19,364 nucleotides of DNA from Acanthaster planci. Its lineage: Eukaryota > Echinodermata > Asteroidea > Valvatida > Acanthasteridae. How positions within the stretch are numbered: position 1 is the first letter of the stretch; each line of letters starts with the position of its first letter. Below are positions 1 to 8,964 of the stretch, one piece after another. The stretch spans positions 216,947 to 236,310 of the forward strand of contig NW_019091398.1 of NCBI RefSeq assembly GCF_001949145.1. The letters are read 5' to 3'. Under the pieces are notes generated by a model, which saw only the letters and a program-made list of their open reading frames with translations, did no database searches and was not told where the DNA came from. The position numbers and the translations under genes are program-made.

Positions 1-1115
1 ATACAGTTATGACATCACACTCATTTGACGAAGTTTTCATGTTACGCTTGATGGAAATTCAGACGTGTTGATGATGGTTGTCCATCAGGATTTAAAATTC
101 GCAACACTGCCAAAGACTGCCAAATCCCAAAGAAAGCCGGGGTCACACGGTGAACATTGCATGGATGGGGCAATAAATTATTTCACCTTGACACAATTTG
201 TGCAGGAAAGATTACTTACATGGAAAGGCATCAATTGATTATCAATCTTGGCAATTTCGCTGTCATGACATTAGCTTCGTCCTCTGCCATAAATTACAGT
301 TTGACTGTCTTGGCATCAGTGGCGTATGCAGGTTTTGGTGTTAGGGAGGGGTAACTTCAAAGGTGAATGTGGCTTTGGGCTCAGCATGATGTTGGGAAGA
401 AGAAAAATACTCATGATCATGACATCCTTGCTTTCATTTCTTGGTGTTGCTTTCTTAGGGTTTGATGCTAAACTTTGATCAATAAATATACCAATTACTT
501 TCTTTCTTACTCATCACTGAAGTATTTTTTTAATCCGGGGGGGGAGTTGCGTCCCCCCACTGGACGTGCCCCTGCTTGGCATTTTTATTTTACTTGTCTT
601 CTGTTCACATCTTTTTTAATAACATTAAGGTTTCTTATTGAAAATTCACACTGTATTTGACGAATCATACCTTAGAGAGCATTCTGAAAATTTTAAGATT
701 ATCACAAATTTTCAGGTACATGTGTAAAAGCGTGTATACAGAGTAGGATCTGTACCTATGGTGAACTCAAGACCAGAAACTAGCACACTGAGCTCTGCAT
801 GCAGTGGATTTCAGATACAACAAATGTTTTCACTGGGAATGTGGATTTCTTAATATCATTAGTCAAATGTAAATAGCTGCCTGGCAAAGTGGTTTGGGAG
901 ATTTATTACCTCCGCCCCTTAAGTGGTAAATTAGTCGTCAAAAGAAACATTACTTGTCACACTCTGTATCTTCACAGTCCACTTCGTTTGGATTAGATTT
1001 TTGCAAACCATTCTTAAGGCGTAGATTCTTCTTGTCATTGTAAAGTTTGTCAGATTTCAACAGTTGTAATGCTATCCCAATAACGTATAAAAACATATAT
1101 CTTTTTCTCTTCCAG
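1..1115 (+). other. Intron (3' part) of protease 1, unit A
   Basis: No exon seen. The sequence is paralogous to 6758-7596, the intron between the His57 and Asp102 exons of protease 2, and position 1 aligns with 6758. About 275 bases (roughly 335-604) have no counterpart in unit B. That extra piece carries an AATAAA at 481-486 and a G8 run facing a C6 run (537-558). By analogy the missing His57 exon of protease 1 lies just upstream of the window. Confidence 0.7.
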
Positions 1116-1390
1116 CTACATGAATCACAGAATTGATGTCGTATTTGGAAATCCCAAACTAAACGAGACAACCGTGCATCAAGTAGAGGTTGCCGTGGAA
1201 ACTGTTTTCCCGCATCCAGGCTTCCAACCTCACTTGCTAGCAGAGCATGACATTGCTGTCTTGAAGCTAGCAGAGCCAGTTGCCTACACAAATCATGTCA
1301 GACCAGTTTGTCTGGACACAGCTGCTGAAGATTTTGACAATTCTAGTCTGTGCTATGTTGCTGGATGGGGACTCACTAACTACACAGCAG
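1116..1390 (+). CDS. Protease 1 exon: Asp102 segment of S1 domain
   Basis: Central part of a chymotrypsin-fold serine protease. The acceptor is CTCTTCCAG at 1107-1115. The first base completes a split Ala codon (phase 2 entry), followed by YMNHRIDVVFG. The catalytic Asp lies in EHDIAVLKL. VRPVCLD gives the Cys122 that tethers the catalytic chain to the propeptide, and SSLCYVAGWG gives Cys136 and the conserved GWG. N-glycosylation sequons NET, NSS and NYT are present. The donor GTATCA follows at 1391 (phase 1 exit). The preceding IVGG/His57 exon is not in the window. Its 3' half is almost identical to unit B. Confidence 0.93.
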
Positions 1391-1726
1391 GTATCAGTTA
1401 AATAAACAACTTCCTTGCAGGTGACATCACATCTCATGGAAACTTCCACAAGGAATATGACTTTTTTAAATGATCAAATTATTTCTTACCTGTGAGCATT
1501 ATTCACTGAACGTGGTACTTTGAAAAAGTACTTTGATGACAGTATCATTGTTGTTCCTGATGACATCTCTCCTTCCTTGGAGGGAAAATCCATGGCAAAT
1601 TTTTGTCAAGTTGTTTTTTACAATTGATATCCAAGAAAAAAGTGATAAAACTATTCGTGCCAAGTCCCTTCATATTTGATCACAAATTCAACTCTGAACT
1701 TCTTTCCGTTTCTTTTCCTTTACCAG
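1391..1726 (+). other. Intron, protease 1 exon Asp102 to 170-loop exon
   Basis: Read-through gives GISstop within four codons (TAA at 1399-1401), and AATAAA overlaps this at 1401-1406. An AG|GT point follows a pyrimidine tract at 1419-1422. The first 80 bases are nearly identical to unit B, after which similarity drops sharply near 1468. No gene is seen. Confidence 0.7.
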
Positions 1727-1875
1727 CTGTGTCAACTAACCGTCAGCAAGAACTGGAGATTCGCCTTGTTTCTCGACAAGACTGTATTCGGTCTCTGCAG
1801 CAGATTGACTTTTATTCCCTTGTCACGGACAACATGATTTGTGCCGAGGGTCTTGATGGACAGAGCCCTTGCCGT
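1727..1875 (+). CDS. Protease 1 exon: Cys168-Cys191 segment
   Basis: The acceptor is CCTTTACCAG ending at 1726. The first two bases complete an Ala codon (phase 1 entry). The exon reads VSTNRQQELEIRLVSRQDC and carries Cys168 (RQDC), Cys182 (NMICAEG) and Cys191 (SPCR). The residue six before the catalytic Ser, position 189, is Ser, with Pro190 after it, so there is no acidic residue at the base of the S1 pocket. The donor is GTACAG at 1876, a weak site. Phase 0 exit puts CR directly before GDSGG. Length is 149 bases, the same as the unit B partner. Confidence 0.9.
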
Positions 1876-2359
1876 GTACAGTACTCAAATTTCCCTTTTA
1901 TCCTTTGAACATGAATGTTGTTGCTCAGTGAACTGACAAACGCATTGTGACTGGACTTTTGGATGGACTTATGAATGAGCTTGTTATTAACCTACGTAAA
2001 TGTTTCTGGGCAACAGAGCCGTTTTAATGAGCTCCTTTTCCATCATTTTCTTGCGACGTGCCCTGTGTTCTCCATATGAAAGATGCTTCACTTGTTAATT
2101 GTAACTTGTATGCCAAACTCATCAAACGTTTTTCATTAGAAACTGTTTATTTAGGGTGATTCATGCGCATAATGCTGAGGAACATTGCAAACGATTAAAG
2201 TTCTCACGGAGCAAATATTGCGCATGCATGTCTGTCATTGGGGGTGAAATACTTGTAACTATTCTCACTTGAAAGTTAGTAAATTCCTAATACTTTGTCT
2301 TTGAAGCCCTGGACTTCTTGCTTTGACAAACAAGCTTTTCTTTTCTCAAATATCAACAG
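1876..2359 (+). other. Intron before protease 1 Ser195 exon
   Basis: Non-coding, paralogous in patches to 8320-8804. No gene or element is recognised. Confidence 0.65.
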
Positions 2360-2519
2360 GGAGATAGTGGAGGTGCTTTGGTGTGTCGTAATCAGTATGG
2401 TGTCTGGTTCGAAGTTGGAATTATCAGTCTTTCCTTCGCTTGCAGTTCGGAAAGATATCCAGGAGTGTATGCTCGTATCTCCTCGTACATTGATTTCATA
2501 TCTTCAGTAATAAGTGAAG
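2360..2519 (+). CDS. Protease 1 exon: catalytic Ser195 and C-terminal segment
   Basis: Starts with GDSGGALVC, giving the catalytic Ser195 and Cys201 after the acceptor TCAACAG. The substrate-wall segment is IISLSFACSSERYPGVY, with Cys220 present, Ser at position 216 where trypsin has Gly, and Gly226 kept. It ends with the C-terminal helix region RISSYIDFISSVISE. The donor is GTTGGT at 2520, a poor match to GTRAGT. Phase 1 exit joins the Frizzled exon. Reading through the donor adds a short hydrophobic tail and stops at 2561-2563. Confidence 0.9.
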
Positions 2520-2921
2520 GTTGGTTGTTTTCAATCTTCCTTGGTTATAAATTGCAATCCTAAACATTGGCTTCTTACCAGGTCAGTAGACTGCACAAAA
2601 TCGTGTATTTAACCCAATCTTGAAATCAGAAATATTCCAATTTCCATGGGTCTTTCGCCCCAAATTCAGGCTCTCAAATATTTAGTTTATTACTTGGCAG
2701 CTTTAAATCCCAACTAATTCCAGGTATAACGTTTAGTGCTGAGGATAAGTTTGGGCTAGTGTCTTAATCACATTTTTGGTTAAATACGAAACATTGCCTT
2801 TGCCATGGACCACATGCTCTGATTAAGCACGTCTGCGTTTCTTTGTTGCAGGTCTGTCACCTTTTGGTTCGCTAACGTTATTTTATTCAGATTTTTTGAT
2901 ATGACCTTAATTTGACATCAG
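2520..2921 (+). other. Intron, protease 1 to Frizzled-1; empty site of a MITE-like element
   Basis: No gene. Around 2725-2728 (GGTATAACG) the paralogous unit B intron carries a 100-base TA-flanked element, so this is the unoccupied site. No AATAAA follows the read-through stop at 2561-2563. Confidence 0.6.
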
Positions 2922-3112
2922 AGTTTCCACCTAGCTGTGAGCCTCTAGAGCCATCCAACCAATGCACTAACCTGGTGCCCTATTTGGACACATATCCAAC
3001 CGATCAATTACTTTACGATGACTTCATCGATCTGTTGCCAAGTTTTGAGATGTGTCACAGTCACGCCAACCAGTTCCTGTGCATGCTATTCATGCCTGGA
3101 TGCAGTCGATGG
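2922..3112 (+). CDS. Frizzled CRD 1, first exon
   Basis: N-terminal part of a Frizzled-type cysteine-rich domain, a fold that binds Wnt lipids in Frizzled receptors and forms part of the stem in corin. The acceptor is GACATCAG (ends 2921) with phase 1 entry. Cys1-Cys5 are in PSCEPLEP, NQCTNL, FEMCHSH, QFLCMLF and MPGCSRW, spaced as in the family. The FEMC...FLC...PxC signature is clear. The donor is GTAAGT at 3113 (phase 0). The exon is 191 bases in both units. Confidence 0.9.
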
Positions 3113-3460
3113 GTAAGTTGATTTGATCATTTTTGGCTGAGTAGGGAGGATATATGAACAACAATAAGAAGAAAAGTAGACAAAAAGTAAAATGTAAGTC
3201 AGGTGTGTACACAGTTGGATAAAAATTGACATCTTTTTGATCGATGCCTTTCTGTATACAATGTACCACACAGTTTCATTCATACACAACTAGAGCCTGA
3301 ACAAACCTTTATAAATGATCAGTGGTGTAGTAAGGATCAACTACAATCACAGCTTCCCAATTCCAGTCCTTGGTTCTTGTCGAGGCACTGCTGATATGTA
3401 TTTCAACTTCACCCTCCAAGTTCCAGCTGAGTGAAATGTCTTGTCATTTTGGATGTACAG
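3113..3460 (+). other. Intron within Frizzled CRD 1
   Basis: Phase 0 intron, AT-rich, paralogous to 9600-10008. Nothing else is seen. Confidence 0.6.
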
Positions 3461-3605
3461 GAAGTACCCTGCAGAGCCTTCTGCCAGGAGTTTGTAGATA
3501 ATTGTAGCAGTGTTTATCTGGATGCGAAGGGCATGTACTTAAAGTGGTTTATGTCATGTGAGAACTATCCAGTAGGTCGTCCGGGTCAAATGACTTGTAT
3601 CAAAG
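3461..3605 (+). CDS. Frizzled CRD 1, second exon
   Basis: Completes the CRD with the family signature PCRAFCQEFVDNC (Cys6-Cys8), then Cys9 in MSCENYP and Cys10 in QMTC. The full ten-cysteine set is therefore present across the two exons. An N-glycosylation sequon NCS is present. The acceptor is GATGTACAG (ends 3460) and the donor GTAAGT at 3606 (phase 1). The exon is 145 bases in both units and its first half is nearly identical to unit B. Confidence 0.9.
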
Positions 3606-4234
3606 GTAAGTCTTGATGAAAAATACAGCAACCTATAGACTTTGTAATCGCACTTAGATATGATTATTGAGACGGTACTGTGCTGGCTTAATTATTGCAT
3701 GTTTTTCATGCAGTGTGCATCATGACAAACTGAACACACTTGTGGTTGTAGGAGCATTGACCTGTGAACGTCTTGCAAATGAACAGGATGGAAATACTTG
3801 TAGTTCATCTTTTGGCTTCAGTTGCTTGTTTGGACTGTAGAAGCCATTCATTTCAAAACAGTCTAGAGTACGGAAGTGAATACGTCACGCTCACAGTTAT
3901 GTGTGGGGAAAGGCATTGACGTGAGAACCAGCGCATGAACCAACATGCGCTTGCACTTACTTTGTTTGCACTACCCTTCAGGGTTCACATTGATGTCGCA
4001 CTTCAGTACTCCATGCTGGCAATTAAACATCACTGGATAGTTGAAAAGGGAAAAAAAGATGCGTAGGATGTGTTGGGAGACTCATATTCCTCAAATATCT
4101 TCTTCCATACCATTCATTTCGTCATACATTTTAAATTTTTTTTTCAGCTTGGAAAACTTCTGTAAATCTTGTATGTGACATTGGCATTGCATCTTGACCC
4201 AAACCTTTTCAGTAAATTGTATTTTGTCCCAAAG
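3606..4234 (+). other. Intron, Frizzled-1 to CUB-1, with a MITE-like insertion
   Basis: About 120 bases longer than the unit B partner because of the inverted-repeat element at 3866-4011. No coding content is seen. The TTTTCAG at 4207-4213 is a decoy acceptor followed by TAA. The used acceptor is CCCAAAG ending at 4234. Confidence 0.65.
3866..4011. mobile_element. MITE-like element, copy 1 (TIR, TA target)
   Basis: Begins GAGTACGGAAGTG and ends CACTTCAGTACTC, which are imperfect terminal inverted repeats (the reverse complement of the end is GAGTACTGAAGTG). It holds an inner perfect hairpin, AGCGCATG / CATGCGCT, with a 6-base loop (3930-3951). TA precedes it; CA follows, consistent with a decayed TA duplication. 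A related element sits in a different intron of unit B (9137-9236), and neither unit carries the other's copy. No transposase is seen, so it would be non-autonomous, perhaps Tc1/mariner-type by target site. Confidence 0.65.
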
Positions 4235-4648
4235 GCGCCGATGCCAGGTGTGAATTGAGCCACAGTGGTACCCTCATCGATGTTCCTGCCAGCAGTCATG
4301 TGACCTTGTACTCTCCACGTTACCCACTATATGAAGAGACACTGCAGTGTTTCTGGATCGTTGTTGGACCTCCAGACTACCACAGACTTCTAATCAAATT
4401 TGTAGCCATGGACTACGATTGGGAGGGCAATAATGCCCTAATTGTGGGCTTTGGAGACAACCCTAGCAAGCTGAGTACTCAACTAGGCCGATTCAGTGGT
4501 GCAGACAAGGCAGGCCCTGTGCTGATCCAATCTGATACGGCATGGATCTGGTATGGCACTGGCAGTGGAGAGCAGCGTCCAGCACTGGGAGAGACTTTGA
4601 AACCTCTTGGAGGGTTTCAACTAGAGATCCATGCTACAAACATCGCAG
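4235..4648 (+). CDS. CUB domain 1 (single exon)
   Basis: Whole CUB module in one phase 1-1 exon of 414 bases (138 codons). CUB domains are beta-sandwich binding modules in the stems of extracellular proteases. Hallmarks: start CELSHSGTL, then YSPRYPLYEETLQCFW (the SPxYPxxY...CxW motif), FVAMDYDWEGNNALIVGFGD, and end GGFQLEIHA. Only the first disulfide pair is present (CEL and LQCF). The second pair usual in CUB is absent. Entry is g|GC after CCCAAAG and the donor is GTTTGA at 4649. Confidence 0.88.
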
Positions 4649-4937
4649 GTTTGAATGTACAATCACTTCATTCATTACACAATTCATCAGATCATGTAGG
4701 TGGGGTTCAGTTTCATAGGGGAGTTTAATGCAAGTTATGATTCTCCAGTGTCCAACTCAATTGGTTGCCATCAGGATTAATGAAGCGTGTAAGCGTACCA
4801 AACGACAGACTTGCTTGCCTAGGGCACGCATTTCTTTCACTCCCCATTTCTGTCATATCATCTTCCTTTGTTTACCTATAGCATTCCTACTTTACTCTCG
4901 ACTTGATTCTCTGCAATGCTTTTCTTATTGATGGTAG
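4649..4937 (+). other. Intron, CUB-1 to LDLa-1
   Basis: 289 bases, against 1,259 in unit B. Both ends align with unit B, and the middle of B is a private insertion. No gene. Confidence 0.65.
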
Positions 4938-5084
4938 ATTTGAACTCACTGTGTACTGTTCCTGATGGAGGACCCAACACAGACCTGAGAACGATGCCAG
5001 CCTGGTGGCATTGTGACGGGTTTCCTGATTGCCCAGGAGGGGCAGATGAACATAACTGTTCATTGCTCTGGTACAACCAAACCT
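4938..5084 (+). CDS. LDLa-like module 1 (single exon, four cysteines)
   Basis: LDL-receptor class A-like module. The C-terminal half is canonical: PAWWHCDGFPDCPGGADEHN, then C, keeping the Trp, Asp, Asp, Asp-Glu ligands of the calcium cage. The N-terminal half reads LCTVPDGGPNTDLRTM and lacks cysteines 2 and 3, leaving four of six. The exon is phase 1-1, 147 bases in both units. The acceptor is TTGATGGTAG (ends 4937) and the donor GTAAGC at 5085. A sequon NQT lies near the end. Its place directly before the protease matches corin-like and enteropeptidase-like stems. Confidence 0.85.
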
Positions 5085-5626
5085 GTAAGCTAAGAGAATC
5101 CACCCTCAGTGTTTGAAAAATTAGACCTTGATTTTGATAAGGCATTGTAACAAAATGCAAGATCTATTTGCGTACACTTAAGTGTCTGACACTAAGAAAA
5201 TTTAAAAGTCAGAATATCATAGACTTATTCGCCCACTGAAGGCTGAGATTTATATGATTGAAATACGAATGTTTCTATTGATCGTTCTTGAAAATCAATT
5301 CTGTGAAGAAGTTGCAGTTTATTTTTAGATAGTTTCAAAGCATTGGTTATCTCGACATAAACCTTAAATAAAAAACTAAATCAGGAAAACAATCCCCTTT
5401 TTCAGATTGTCTGAATTAATGGACTTGTGGAGTTAAGGCAAACGCACCTGTAGCCACCCCTTGGATAGTTGTTGGCACCATGTTTGGAACTATTCTTGTC
5501 TCTAGAGCACCAATTCTACTCCATCAGGATAAGTTTTGGAAATTTTGACTTCAGTTTGTGTTATGGTTTCTGATTTACAGTGATTAATAGCTCTATATGA
5601 CTTCTATTGTTCTGCTTAATATGTAG
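5085..5626 (+). other. Intron, LDLa-1 to protease 2, containing the duplication junction
   Basis: Holds the relic of a protease 3-type first exon (see 5406-5500) and, about 100-200 bases later, the acceptor of protease 2. The break between units A and B therefore falls roughly between 5500 and 5626. Confidence 0.7.
5406..5500 (+). pseudogene. Relic of a protease 3-type propeptide/IVGG exon
   Basis: Aligns with the start of the protease 3 first exon (12774 on). The acceptor TTTTTCAG is preserved. In the original frame it reads YCLN, stop (TAA 5417-5419), then WTCGVKANAPVATPW followed by IVVGT; the live exon reads [10 protein letters not shown]...SANR followed by IVGGT. The activation Arg has become Trp and IVGG has become IVVG. 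Similarity fades near 5500-5530, before any His57 segment. It appears to be the left-behind, truncated end of unit A created when the block was duplicated. It has no donor and is normally spliced over. Confidence 0.8.
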
Positions 5627-5834
5627 ATGTTTTGAACCAAGCGGGTTGCGGTCTCCAGGCTTCAAGACAGCCATTCCGCATCGTCGGTGGCTCAGATGCT
5701 GAACCAGGCCAGTGGCCTTGGCTAGGATCGCTACGATATCATGGAAATGACGGCAGCAAAAAGCACAGATGTGCAGCGTCACTTATTGCACCGCAGTGGG
5801 TTGTGACAGCTGCACACTGTGTGGTTACACCAGC
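5627..5834 (+). CDS. Protease 2 exon: propeptide, activation site, His57
   Basis: The acceptor is TTAATATGTAG (ends 5626) with phase 1 entry from LDLa-1. The propeptide reads YVLNQAGCGLQASRQPFR and carries Cys1, which pairs with Cys122. The zymogen cleavage site is R|IVGG, so activation needs a trypsin-like cut. It then runs QWPWLGSLRYHG, Cys42 in HRCAASLIAP, and the catalytic His57 in VVTAAHCV. The donor is GTAGGT at 5835 (phase 2), so GC plus the C of the next exon makes Ala. The 208 bases plus three further exons give a complete 264-codon S1 domain. Confidence 0.93.
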
Positions 5835-7596
5835 GTAGGTCCATCCCTATCAAAAGATCTGGTCACTATATTAGACTTGTACTTGTGTTAAGTTGAGTCT
5901 GGTTATGACAGACTTGGGTATGGCAAAATTCAGGTTATAACAGACACTCATATTCAGTCTCCTTGAAGATATGAACATTTCTTTGGGGAGAAAGTCTGTT
6001 ACAGCAAAATCGCATAATACAAAATTCATTTTACGACAAAAGATTTTTGTTACTCTGTTGTGTAACAAGTATTGTTTGCTACCATTTATAACGAATGTTT
6101 ACAAATCCTGGAGCATATTGTTACAAGCAGAGTTAGTTATCAATAGGTGTTGCTTGTGTCAGTTGTTTAGTCTTGGCCCGGCGCAGAACCTTTTCATGTG
6201 AAAGGTGCTGATAGTTGGAGAGTGCACAGTCACTAATCATCAGGTATGATTACCAATCACAGCCAGTCTTTTTCTCAGGGAAGCATTGAAGTCATCTGCA
6301 CCACATGGGAAAATCATTATCAATCATTATCACAGAAACAATAGATTTAAAAAAGGGCTTTTGCTAGTTTTAAACTGCCTATAGAAAAAGGTTGTTACAC
6401 CTAAACCCCAATAAATTACAGAACCCCCTGCCTCATCAGGTAACTTGAAAAACAAAGACAAAAGAAACAAAACAATCCAAACAAAAGCAAAGACAAAAGA
6501 AATAATCCAATGCTCCTCCATAAAAAAATTAAGATACACTAAATAAAAGGGTGCTATATTGGAAGGAAATAGAAAATTCACCTCATGCCAAATGCAAAAA
6601 ATGGTCAAAACCTTAATTTCTTAGTAAGGAACTTGCACGGAACTTATTTACACTTAATTATTCATATTTATTTTGGGTAAGAGAACTTGCACACCTGCCA
6701 ATAAGCTTGTGCGCTTGTACGACGTCTGCCTTGCTAGACGTAACTGTCCAGTCACGAATACAGTCATGACGTCACAGTCATTGGACAGAATTCTCACTGT
6801 ACACCTGATTTAAGTTTGGACGTTTTGATGATTGATTACTTACGGGTTGTCCATGATTATTTGAAATTTCCAGCACTGCCATGTGCCCAAAGAAAGCTGG
6901 GGTAACGCAGTGAACATTACAAAACGAATAGGAAAGATTACCCACATGGAGACCCGCCAGTTGATTATTAATCTTGGCATTCTCGTCGTCGTTATGTTGG
7001 CTTTGTCCTTGGCCATAAATTACAATTGACCATCTTGGGGGTTTCATTTCGTATGTCGTACAAGCACTGTTTTTTTTTTAAATATAAGTGAGGTTTCCTA
7101 TTAAAAGTGTAACTGTATTGGATGAATCATTGCACGGAGAGCATTATTACAATTTCTTGAACATCACAAATGTTCACGTACATACACACATATATGTGCA
7201 TGCATACAGAGTAGAATCTGTGCACATGGTGAACCCAAAACTGTAAGTTCCCTGCGCTCCCCACACAGTGAATTTCAGATACATGTACAGCAAACCTTTT
7301 CACTAGGTCCCACAGATTTTGACAGTATTGAGAGTCAACTGTTAATTGCTGCCTGGCAGACCTGTCTGGGAGGTGTATTAGCTCCTTTTCGGAAGTGGTG
7401 AATTGGTTGTCAATAGAATTTATAGAAACATAAAATTCTTACACTCTCCAGCTTCACAGTTCAATTCCTTGTAATGTGATTGTAGCAAATCATTCTTAAG
7501 GTATGGATGGTTCTTGTCCTAAGTGTGTCAGGGATTTCTATAACTGTGATGATATCCCCCAAACCTAAAAAAAACCATGTGTTTGCCCTCTTCTAG
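5835..7596 (+). other. Long intron in protease 2
   Basis: 1,762 bases without coding sequence. From 6758 it is paralogous to the window start. An A-rich stretch at about 6450-6512 contains an imperfect local repeat (CAAAGACAAAAGAAA twice). ACGTCT/AGACGT forms a short inverted repeat near 6722-6741, and TGACGTCA (6767-6774) matches a CRE palindrome, probably by chance. Confidence 0.65.
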
Positions 7597-7871
7597 CTAC
7601 ATGAATCAAAGACTCGATGTCGTGTTTGGGGATCCCAGACTGAATGAGATGACAGTGCATCAAGTAGAGGTTGCCGTGGAGACTGTTTTCCCGCACCCGG
7701 GCTTCCGTCGTCACTTTCTGCCAGAGCACGACATTGCTGTCTTGAAGCTAGCAGAGCCAGTTGCCTACACAAATCATGTCAGACCAGTTTGTCTCGACAC
7801 AGCTGCTGAAGATTTTGACAATTCTAGTCTGTGCTATGTTGCTGGATGGGGACTCACCAACTACACAGCAG
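7597..7871 (+). CDS. Protease 2 exon: Asp102 segment
   Basis: Partner of 1116-1390, also 275 bases. The acceptor is CCCTCTTCTAG. It reads YMNQRLDVVFGDPRLNEM, the catalytic Asp in EHDIAVLKL, Cys122 in VRPVCLD, and Cys136 in LCYVAGWG. It exits with phase 1 at GTATCA. From about 7731 to the exon end and on into the intron, only two mismatches with unit A are seen, while the first third of the exon differs more. Confidence 0.93.
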
Positions 7872-8170
7872 GTATCAGTTAAATAAACAACTTCCTTGCA
7901 GGTGACATCACATCTCATGGAAACTTCCACAAGGAATATGACTTTTTAATTAGACGAACCAAATTATTTCTCACCCATCAGCATTATACACTGTCCATAG
8001 TATTTTAAAAAGACCAGTATTGTTCTGGTTTCTGACATCTCTCCTTTCTCAGAGGAGAAACCTGTACCAACCCCTTGTCAAGTTCATTTTTATAGTTCAT
8101 ATCTAAGAGAAAAGAAATATGAATATGAGCAATGATGCTGAAGTTCTTTTCGTATCTTTTCCTTTACCAG

Positions 8171-8319
8171 CTGAGTTGGCTAACCATCAGCAGGAATCGG
8201 AGATTCACCTTCTTCCTCAACAAGACTGCATTTGGCTTTTGGGAGGATTTAAAGACACTGACATTCCCATCAACAACATCATGTGTGCTGAAGGTCAAGA
8301 TGGACAGAGCCCTTGCCGT
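8171..8319 (+). CDS. Protease 2 exon: Cys168-Cys191 segment
   Basis: Partner of 1727-1875, 149 bases. The acceptor is CCTTTACCAG. It reads AELANHQQESEIHLLPQQDC with Cys168, then NNIMCAEG (Cys182) and GQSPCR (Cys191). Position 189 is Ser and 190 Pro, as in protease 1, so a basic P1 residue would not be favoured by a pocket Asp. Most change relative to unit A lies in the 170-loop (LLGGFKDTDIP against SLQQIDFYSLV). The donor is GTACAG at 8320, phase 0. Confidence 0.9.
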
Positions 8320-8804
8320 GTACAGTACTCAACTTGCTTTTTTATGCTTTGGACACAAGTATTGTTGCCCGAATGAACTTGTGGCTGGACTCTTGAGGGG
8401 ACTTGTGAAAGGGCGTAAAAGCTTTTAATAATGATCACTCATATTCCTGTTAAAGTGCTCTGCGTGTTCCTTGTGGCAGATGTTTGTTTAACCTCTGTGC
8501 CAGAACTCATAAAGCATTTTCATTAGAAAAGCTCAGGGGTGATTTGTGTGTAACGATAGTACTTTCCAAGAGATTACAGTTCTCAGAGACCAAATAGTGT
8601 ACATGTATCTGTGTCATTCAAGGGAGTGAATACCTGTAAGGAGATTAAAACATGGCAAAATTAGCAGCGAATTTACCCAAAGTATCTTCCTGCTGTAAAA
8701 TTCCAAGTGCTCTGAGGTTCTACCTTCTCACGCAATAAGTGAACTTTGTTTTTGAAGTCCTGAACTTCTCACTCTGACAAGAGGTTTGTCTCTAATGTTG
8801 ACAG
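8320..8804 (+). other. Intron before protease 2 Ser195 exon
   Basis: Non-coding, patchily similar to unit A. No gene or element is recognised. Confidence 0.6.
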
Positions 8805-8964
8805 GGCGATAGCGGAGGTGCCTTAGTGTGCCGTAATCGTCATGGTATCTGGCACGAAGTTGGAATCATCAGTATTGGTTTTGGCTGCAGCTCTGCAATA
8901 TATCCAGGATTCTTCACACGTATCTCCTCCTATATTGATTTCATATCCTCAACAATTAATGGAG
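8805..8964 (+). CDS. Protease 2 exon: Ser195 and C-terminal segment
   Basis: Starts GDSGGALVCRNRHG (catalytic Ser195, Cys201). The substrate-wall region is IISIGFGCSSAIYPGFF, with Gly216, Cys220 and Gly226. It ends RISSYIDFISSTING. With the 5627, 7597 and 8171 exons, all three catalytic residues (His57, Asp102, Ser195) are present, so protease 2 looks active. The donor is GTTGGT at 8965, phase 1, the same weak site as in unit A. Read-through stops at 8976-8978. Confidence 0.92.

Larger units (their letters stand above)
1..5520 (+). repeat. Tandem duplication unit A
   Basis: Direct repeat with unit B. Paralogous exons have identical lengths (275, 149, 160, 191, 145 and 147 bases) and the same phases. 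Offsets to unit B are 6757 at position 1, 6481 at the Asp102 exon, 6444-6548 through the Frizzled exons, 6428 at CUB and 7375 at LDLa. The shifts reflect insertions and deletions. Exon identity is high and intron homology is recognisable but patchy. Similarity ends near 5500-5530, inside a decayed protease exon. The left end is outside the window. Confidence 0.88.

Noticed and set aside
950-1291. Minus-strand open frame of 113 codons
   Set aside because: It is antisense to the Asp102 exon and crosses its splice acceptor; there is no domain of its own.
2520-2921. Separate genes, with the first ending after protease 1
   Set aside because: No start codon with a signal peptide precedes the Frizzled exon, its acceptor phase fits the upstream donor, and no AATAAA follows the read-through stop. 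Kept only as a possible isoform.
6767-6774. TGACGTCA CRE palindrome
   Set aside because: Single 8-base match deep in an intron and not kept in the unit A copy, so probably chance.
8132-8428. Plus-strand frame of 98 codons overlapping a protease 2 exon
   Set aside because: It is in the wrong frame: the frame from 8171 carries Cys168, Cys182 and SPCR and splices to GDSGG in phase.
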